DNA of 64,000 nucleotides from Cyanoderma ruficeps (Eukaryota > Chordata > Aves > Passeriformes > Timaliidae). Shown here piece after piece: positions 1 through 64,000 of this stretch. The notes beneath the pieces are model-generated. The model saw only the letters and a program-made list of their open reading frames with translations. It was not told the origin of the DNA and did not search any database. Numbering within the stretch: the stretch's first letter is position 1; each line of letters opens with the position of its first letter. The stretch is taken from the NCBI GenBank assembly GCA_008694505.1, contig VZDJ01007755.1:18269313-18333312 (forward strand). The letters run 5' to 3'. The translations under genes and the position numbers were made by a program.

Positions 1-56273
<56,273 letters not shown>

Positions 56274-59200
56274 CTGAAATAAAAATTTTATTGTTAAAAT
56301 CAGGATAAAAGCTGTTAAGAAGCACTCAGAAATACAATTAAAGGACTAAATTTTTTTTGCTGTCTAGTTTTGCAATCAAGAATTTATAATTTTTAATAGT
56401 CATAGTTTTAGAGTTATTAAACCCATAACTAAGTGTACTTTTGGCAATCTCATCATTACAAACATATCACTTTTGCCCATTGATATTAAATCTAAATAGA
56501 GTAAGCAATATAGCTGGTAGCCATGTACTTTTAATAGCTTTTGGGTTGGGACTTGGGAAGATCATTTAAGTTTCTCTACAGAAATTGTAGGGCACTGCAT
56601 TGCTCAGAAAACAGTGTTGGCATTCCCACTGCTCTCCCACACCACCCAACCCATTGGAAGAGAATTGAGTGAAGTAACACCATTTAACATAGCAAGATAA
56701 ATGGAGGGTGACTGAAAAGGAGGAAGAGCTTCACCCTGTCTGCACCAGCCTGTGAGGGATTCTGAAGACCATGAAGCATATTTGAGGTAGTCTCTTTAGG
56801 TTAATTTTTTTAATAGTTACAAATTGTGTCAACAAAGCTCAAAACACCTGGTTCTCCTTTACCAAAGCAATACATCTCTAATTCCCATATCTATGGAATA
56901 TGTTAATTGTTTGTTAGCCTTTTATAAATCTCCAAAGAGTCTATTCACCTTTCTTGCAACATCACCACACAAAATTACATGTGAGTCTGCTTCTGATCTG
57001 GGGATTTGTCTCCCTGCTCACACGTGCAGACACAGGAGCAGAATGATGGTTTCTCAGCAAGGCTTGTTAGCCCTGACATGTGCCTCTCTCAGGGATAACC
57101 TGCTTCCCACACCCTGGATAGCTTACACTGGTGTCTCTACACAGCACGCAGTACACATATATCAAACCCCATGCTAACACTGGGCCCCTGGGAATGTTAC
57201 ACATGCATAATGTAATATAATATTATATCCTTGGGCTAATGTTTTCCTTAGGCTGTATCCCTGCAAAAGTACCACCACCAACACATGAAGAGTGCTTAGT
57301 TTCCAAAATATGTGCTAGTAAGCTTTTCACTGAGACTGTGTGTGAGATGACACAGGTCCACTTTCATTCTCCCATCTTTCCTTCCTTCATTTCTTTGTGT
57401 CCATCCCTTTGCCCAGGCTACATTTGCTCCCTTCCCAGTTCCTGTTAAATCAGTCTCCCAGTCTCTATCTCTCTATCTATCTTTCTTAATATAATTCCTC
57501 TGTGCTCCCTAGGTGCCACCATCACCAAGCCTACAGCACTGCTGCCAAGAGATGGGGGGTAAAAGCAACCGTGCACTCCCTCACTCCCTCCCTCCCTTCC
57601 TTCTTTCCATGTAACCTGGTTTCCACACAAAAGAAGTGTGGAAAGCCAGTGAGGGTCTGTGGCACACACCACAGGACTGAGGCCAAGGGCTTTCCATGTC
57701 AGGTGCCACTGGGTCAGCCAAGGCACAGACCACATCTACAGATGATGTGGGCTCCAGGTTTTGACACCAGGCACTGCCCAGGACAGCCAGGGATCGACTA
57801 CAAGTGAGGCAGATCCACCTTTAGGGGCAGAAATGCAAGCAGAAAACACTCAGCAGAGTAAAATAAAACAGAAGAGACACATTGAAATGGGATGTGCCAT
57901 GGCCTCACTCCTGGGTTGGGCAATGATGTGGGGCAATAACTACGGCAAACCACAAATGCACTGGGACAATTCATCAAGTAAGTGATAAGAAAAAGCAAAG
58001 GCAAACTATTTTCATTATTTTTCTTAATTGAACTAGAGTCTGTAAGGAGCTGCAGATCTTTACTTAGCAGGTGACTTTTATTCCTGTCCTATTTAAAAAT
58101 GGGTCAAACCTGGAATTTTGACTCTGAGATTTCCTCAGAGCTTTGGGCTGAACCTGTTAGGAGGCCACTTGATTCTTTGTTGTTTCTAGATCAAGAAGGA
58201 TCACAGTAGCAATTGAACTTAAGTTAAAATGTCTAGAAGTTTCTATTTTCATAAATGTAGTTGAAATGTGGTGAAAATTTTAGCTCACGCTGAAATTACA
58301 GCACTGTTAAATCCCGACCAACACAGTATTCCTAAAGGAGAGTTTGGCATTGCAGTCAGTTTAGTTTTCATTTAAGGTCCAGATTACACACTCATGCAGA
58401 GAATTGATGGGAAACACATACAGCAGTTCCCATCACTCCCTGATATAATTTTTTTGATATCTTTCCTGTACGGTAGTGGGGGTTTCCTATCTTTCACTTA
58501 TATCTCTCTAAAATTATTTGAAAAAGCAAGAATAAATTGCTATAGGTTCTGTGTGTTTGGAGGCAGTTTTATTACTCAAATACTCCAAGTGTTTGAAGCT
58601 GAATATCTCACCTTCATGACCATACCAGAGCACCCAGCTGGTGTTTTCAGAGGGACACTTAGAGTCACTCCAAAATGTTCTTTAGAGTTGCACTGCTTAA
58701 ACCAAGAGATTAGATGAATAAATTTGAAGCAACACAAAATGCTTCTCTTTTCTAAATTCTACCATTTGCTTCTGTTCTGGCAGAGCTAGATGGAGGCAAG
58801 TAGAAACACATATTCAAATGGAGCTCTTTGCTTGAGAAAATAGGTTAAACACTGTTCTATCATGACATTTATTTCCCTGTTTTCCTGTGTTCTTACTATT
58901 TCTTCCTGTGCAACACAAAATCCAGCCTAAAACCATTATTTAGGTGGCCCAAAGGAGGACTCTGTTTCTTGAACCAGATTCTAAAATCTTGCCCTTTATT
59001 TTAAAACATTCCAACCTTTTACCTGATATGTGGAACAGAATCTCCCCAGAGGAGCAAGAACAGGGTATCAGTGCTCTCTAGTTTCATAGGGAGGAACAGT
59101 ACCATGACCTTTTAACATCTTTCAGCCTCATTTGATATGCCCAGCTAGCATACGTATATTTTTTTCCAGGTCAGATATTATCTGTACTGGCTTATCCAGG

Positions 59201-62200
59201 TTGGTGACCTAAGCCTTCTTCCTTACTTCAGGGTGGTTTTCAATATATTAAAATATATTAAATTAAAATACCAATGCCAGCATTTTTTTAGTTTTTCATT
59301 AGAGACACTGAGTTGTCAAAGGCACAGGCATTGTTCTGTAGAGATGTAAAAAACAGGTGCTATTAACTTTTCCCTCTAGCCTAACAGAAGAACTAAAGAA
59401 AATGCTGTGCAGGGCATCTGCAACTCCCTAACAGATTCTTTGTTCTGATTTGATGTCTTATTCTCAGACAGAGAAGATGTTGGGATGGCCCTTGTTTCTG
59501 TGCCTGAAGGGACAGGTTTCCCACACTGCCCAAAGAGAATCTGCACCCAGTGGATGTAGAAATGTGTTCTGGAAGCAGACCACTACACTAACTATTCTTT
59601 AGTTATTTCACTCCTGCATGAAAAGGCACATATAAGCTCCTTTACACCTCTTCAAAATCATGTATCTTGTCCTAAGCAGAAAGAGATGATGACATAAACA
59701 ATGGTTGCACCAGCTGTACCTGCTGGAGAAGCTCTGTTGGCCACAAGGCCTTGTCCAGGCTCTCTGTTTAGCAGCTGCTTCTTTCCTAATATGCAATATT
59801 TTAACTTACTGTATATAGGAGATAGTGGATTGGCAAACCCAGTTACAGGAAAGGAAAGCAAAAAAAAATTTTTCAGAAAAGAACTCTTTAAATTCAGCCT
59901 CTAAAAATGAGACATGCTCTCTAGTGACTATATTAATTTTAAGTCGCTGACAAGTTTGTCACAAGCCGAGGGCAATATTGCTGGCAATATTCCCTAACAC
60001 AGCTTCCACAAAAATTTTATTTGAAGGGGAATTGTTTCCATAGACCAGATCTCATTAAAACAATTTCCATGCTTAGGTATGGCATCTGGAAGCCAGCTTC
60101 CTAACCCTCACCTATAATAAACCAAAGGATGAGCAGTGCCAAGATCATGGTCTTCTCATGTTTCTGGTAGTTCATTATTTACTCTGCCTTGTCCTGATCC
60201 TGGTTACAATGTTGCTCAGAAAAGCATTAGCTCTCACCGGTAGCCTAATTAATTGCAAGTTAGCAAGGCATGCCTCCTCTCTTTGCTCGGTACACCTGAA
60301 CTACACCACGTCTTCTTTGCTGTTTGGCCTGACCTGCAAAATACACGCTAATGCCTGAGCCACCTCAGCAACTTCTGTTTTCCCTCTAAGCAGGTGAATG
60401 GTCCTTTTGGTGGCAGATAATCTGTGACACGATGGGATTATCTGATACTGCTAGACAGGAGAATAACACATGGAAAAGCAGTAAAAGTTTGAGCAAAGGC
60501 AAAGCACTGAGCTTCCACAAAAAAGAGTTTAATGAGTTTAATCCAGCAGTCCTGTTTGACAGCTCTTTGGCAGACCTGACTCAAAGCTTCTCAGAAGTAC
60601 ACAGAGGACAGAGCGCTGCTGTGGAAGAAGATCTTCCCAGAGAAGCCAACCTGCCCATGCTGGCAGCCCCCAAGGATTGGATGGAGAAGAGGATGGGTGG
60701 CGACAACATCAGCTTGTGGGAGACACACATCCCTCACATGTACAGAGCCTCAAGGCAAGCAGCACATGTCACTTTTCCTACCTCTGCTGAAGCCAAAGAA
60801 GTGTTTGGGTACAGACAGCCCCACGAGCTGGTGGGGAGGGCTGGGTGTGAACAGGGAACCTCTACATGGTGAGATGCCCTTTCTTCTGGGAGCCCAGAGG
60901 TTTCCACCTTTGGCCAACTGCAACCAGCAGAGCTGCAAGCTCCCATACCTGCTCTTGATTTTGCCAGTTTTCATTTCTCTCCTTGTACTTCCTCAAGCTG
61001 TTGTGGCATGAAGAAGACTTGAAATGTGGTGAACAGACCACTTGCACATGGAAAATTTTTCATCCTGCTGAAAAATCAATCTATGGCTCCTTCAAACTGC
61101 CTGTGTTCACACTCTGGGAATGCTTTCCACTCAAGCAAGGCCTCAGTGTTAGAGAACTGGGTCTGGGTCAAGCTCTTGCAGGTTACCTAGTTCCTAGTCC
61201 TTCTCCACTGCTTTCCCCATGATAAATTCCTCACACAGCACTAACTGCATGTCAACACCGTTGCTTCATGAACACTTCTGTACCGTGACTACAGAAAAGG
61301 ATGAAACTTAAATTTTGCAAGAGCAATATATTTAACAGAAGCTGCTTCAGATAAAAAAAAGAAGTGACCTGAATAAAAACTTAGTATTTGAGTTTTTCTG
61401 CTGGGCTTAATGGTGTTTTTCTGCAAAAACATTTTAAAAATCCATTATGCTATTATATAAATGTATATTTGATGGTAATATTAATTGCATTCAATTAATG
61501 CTATCATTAATTGTTAGCTGAAAATTTTTGTCTGGATTTGGATTTGTGTGTCCATCCTGGTTTCAAGCAAACACTACTGTTGAGGTCATTTAGATACAAC
61601 ATTTCAATTCAAGGCCTTTTTTACTTCTAGAAAATTGGAAGACTTTTTTTTTTCCCTACACCATTCTTTTCATGCGGATAAAAACAGAAAGTCTTTGATT
61701 TTCCTAATTTGAGTAATGCTTGTTGTCTCCACATTACTCCTTGAAGTATTTTGGATTATCTGGGAAAGACAGTACAAATTTGGCAAGAATTCTTTCAAAT
61801 TTAAACTACATTTAACTGTATAATTGCATTATTTTTTCCACTTTGCCTCTCATAAATTGCAGAAATATGGGCTGCAAAAAAGAAATAAATACCAACATAG
61901 AGACTATATTAACCAAAAACCCAAGGTTTTCATTCAGAAATATTGTCTCCTGTGTTAATTAAGTTTCGTGTAACAGAGCTTGGAATCACATGTATCCAAT
62001 CTCCAGAGGCCTTCTTTTAGGTAGCAGCAATGAATTTCTCAAACCTTCAATACAATGACAGGATCACAGAAATAAATAACTTGCAGCTGACACACTCTTA
62101 TCTCTGAACAATCTAGTGGCAAATCTACTACAGAGTATTATATGTGCAAATATGATATTTTAAACCAAAAACTTTTATCTTGAGCAAAGCCTCAGGAAAC

Positions 62201-64000
62201 CTAGAAATGTTTTAAGTTCTCTGTCAACTAAGCAACTTCATTTCCTTCAATATTACACTGTTGACATTAGAGTTCTTTTTAATGAGAACATATAGGTTTC
62301 AGAAGAAATGCTTATAAGCAGGACTCGGAAACAGGTGTGTTTAACAATCATTTTTTACAACTTGATGTTCTTTTTTTATAGAAACCTTTTCTTCAAGAAA
62401 AAGGAAGGTTTGGGTTAGGGTCAGCAACAGAGTGCAGGCACAGCTGCATTGCTGAAGAAATTTGGCATATCTTCCCCTACCCAGCCCCACTTGCAAACAT
62501 AACCCTCCATCCCACCACCTCCAGTTTTCTTCCCTTCATCAGCAGATTATGAATGAAATTCTCACTGCTTTACTCACTGGTCAATTATCTGCACAAGTAA
62601 AATTGTTTCAACAGCAAAGTCTGGATACAATCCAGCCTAAGACACTCAGCTATAGAATCATAGAATCACTAAGACCTCTAAGATCCCCAGGTTCAACCAG
62701 TAACTCAGCACTGCCAAGCCCCTCCTTAAACCACATCCTTAAGCACCACATCCACACATTTTCTGAACACTTCCAAGAGTGATGATTCCACCATTTCCCT
62801 GCTCAGCCTATTCTAATACCTTACCATCCTTTCAGCGAAGAAATTTTCCTAATATTCAATCTAAACCTCCCCTAGTGCAACTTGAGGACATTTCCTCTCA
62901 TCCTGTCTCATTACCTGTGAGAAGAGACCAACCCCTGCCTGGTTACACTCTCAGATAGTTGTAGAGAGTGATAAAGCCTCCACCAAGCATCCCTTTCTCC
63001 AGGCTGAACACCTGTAGCTCCCTCAGCTGCTCCTCATAAGACTTGTGCTCCAGAACATTCCTCAGCTTTGATGCCCCTCTTTGGACAAGTTCCAGCAACT
63101 AGATGTCTTTCTTGTAGTGAAGAGTTAAGTAAAGCCATTCACCTGGGCCGTAACAGCCTGAGTTTCAAATTCCTGAACAAACTCTGGCAACTAGAGATTG
63201 GACCCTGAGCTTCCTGAAAGCCAAGGGAAGGCTGAAATCACAAGGTGTTGCTTAATGTAGTACATGTAGCCTTTCTCTCACTGGCTTTGGCCAAGATTTC
63301 ACTATTATCCACAATCCTGGGAGGATATTAAATTTTCAACATTTAAATTTTCTGGTGGACAAGTTTTGATCAGTTCTACTAAAAATACTCTTAATTTTGT
63401 ATTAATATAACAGAGAGCAGATGTTTTCAGCTATAATTTGTTGATTGTTTTCTCTATTGCTAACAGCTGCTCTAATCTTACTTTAATACTTCTCTAATTT
63501 CTGTAAATCTCTGAGATATATGCATACAAATAATATGAGGCTATTATAGCAAAAATATTCTGCTGATGTAATTGCTTGAGCAATATTTATTATCTTAATT
63601 TTTTTTTAAAAAAAGTGAGAGCTAAGCATAGCTGGTCTTCTCATGCAAGATGGACAGTTCAGGTAATTTCTAGTTTTTAAATAGTATGTCTCAACCAATA
63701 TACAGTGTGAAAATTTCAGTTCTTGAATCACTCAGCACAAAAGTGAAACTATTAGGCCAAAGAAGAATTAATCATACATGGACACATCAACTCAAACTTA
63801 CATCAAGAACTTTGAGTTCTTTTACTACTCCAACCTTGTCAGATAAGAGACAGCCTCAATCCAAAGCTATCTCAACTCTTCATATTGTATTCAGCTGTAT
63901 TAATGTGGTTAAACAACTTGGAAGGACAGGTAGCTCATGCCTAACCAGTTTGGAGTGTGGCTATGTCACCAGTCAGTCACATCAGCATTGCCAATACTAC
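56274..64000 (-). other. MYOM1: Upstream intron of MYOM1 (5' part not in window)
   Basis: E1 has a clear acceptor and begins inside a codon, so at least one coding exon lies further upstream. I searched both strands of these 7.7 kb for the expected N-terminal head exon and saw nothing convincing. The region holds one CR1 fragment (62652-63122), pyrimidine-rich stretches near 57580-57610 and a 146-codon plus-strand reading frame (60432-60872) that I do not accept as a gene. No promoter, CpG-rich start region or transcription start could be supported. Confidence 0.7.
62652..63122 (-). mobile_element. CR1 LINE fragment, about 470 bp
   Basis: Plus strand starts ATAGAATCATAGAATCACT and later carries CATTTCCCTGCTCAGCCTAT, TCTCCAGGCTGAACACCTG and CTCAGCTGCTCCTCATAAGA, all reverse-complement CR1 blocks. 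The 3' end with its terminal repeat is present. Gene-sense orientation, in the intron upstream of E1. Confidence 0.93.

Noticed and set aside
56824..57177. 117-codon plus-strand ORF upstream of E1
   Set aside because: Composition is intron-like, with no known motif and no splice context in line with MYOM1.
59970..59993. Repeated GGCAATATT words
   Set aside because: Two nine-base direct copies in 24 bp of AT-rich sequence; likely chance.

Overview
The window is a piece of a vertebrate nuclear genome: one long gene split into small exons by GT-AG introns, with intronic CR1-type LINE fragments and simple repeats. CR1 elements as the only recognisable interspersed repeats, together with a fairly compact gene, point to a sauropsid, most likely a bird. 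This comes from repeat content and protein resemblance, not from a database search.

The gene lies on the minus strand and is MYOM1 (myomesin-1, the M-band cross-linker of striated muscle). I could place 36 consecutive coding exons (called E1 to E36 in transcription order). They run from 56273 down to position 1, give about 4.58 kb of coding sequence (about 1,525 codons), and stay in frame across all 35 junctions. The first N-terminal coding exon(s), promoter and 5' UTR lie beyond 64000. The end of the last Ig domain, the stop codon and the 3' UTR lie before position 1.

Layout in transcription order. 64000-56274 is upstream intron with one CR1 fragment and no recognisable exon. E1-E2 (56.3-51.9 kb) encode the disordered N-terminal region. 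E3-E8 (50.0-42.8 kb) encode Ig domains My2 and My3. E9-E15 (39.6-29.8 kb) encode fibronectin type III domains My4-My6, with the My4-My5 linker on its own exon (E11). E16 (28.5-28.8 kb) is the in-frame EH exon, the alternatively used segment of the embryonic heart isoform. E17-E20 (27.0-24.1 kb) encode Fn3 domains My7 and My8. E21-E36 (19.6 kb to 1) encode Ig domains My9-My13, whose connecting helices are encoded by exons of 23 to 60 bp.

From established knowledge of the family: the N-terminal part binds myosin, the My4-My6 region contacts titin, and My13 forms the antiparallel dimer that bridges thick filaments. The most informative features here are architectural. From My3 to My12 every domain cassette and every linker begins and ends in phase 1. 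The Fn3 introns fall into two position classes. The Lys-Gln-Ser-Thr-Ala-Ser repeat known from mammals is missing. I found no second gene, RNA gene or unknown system that the sequence supports.
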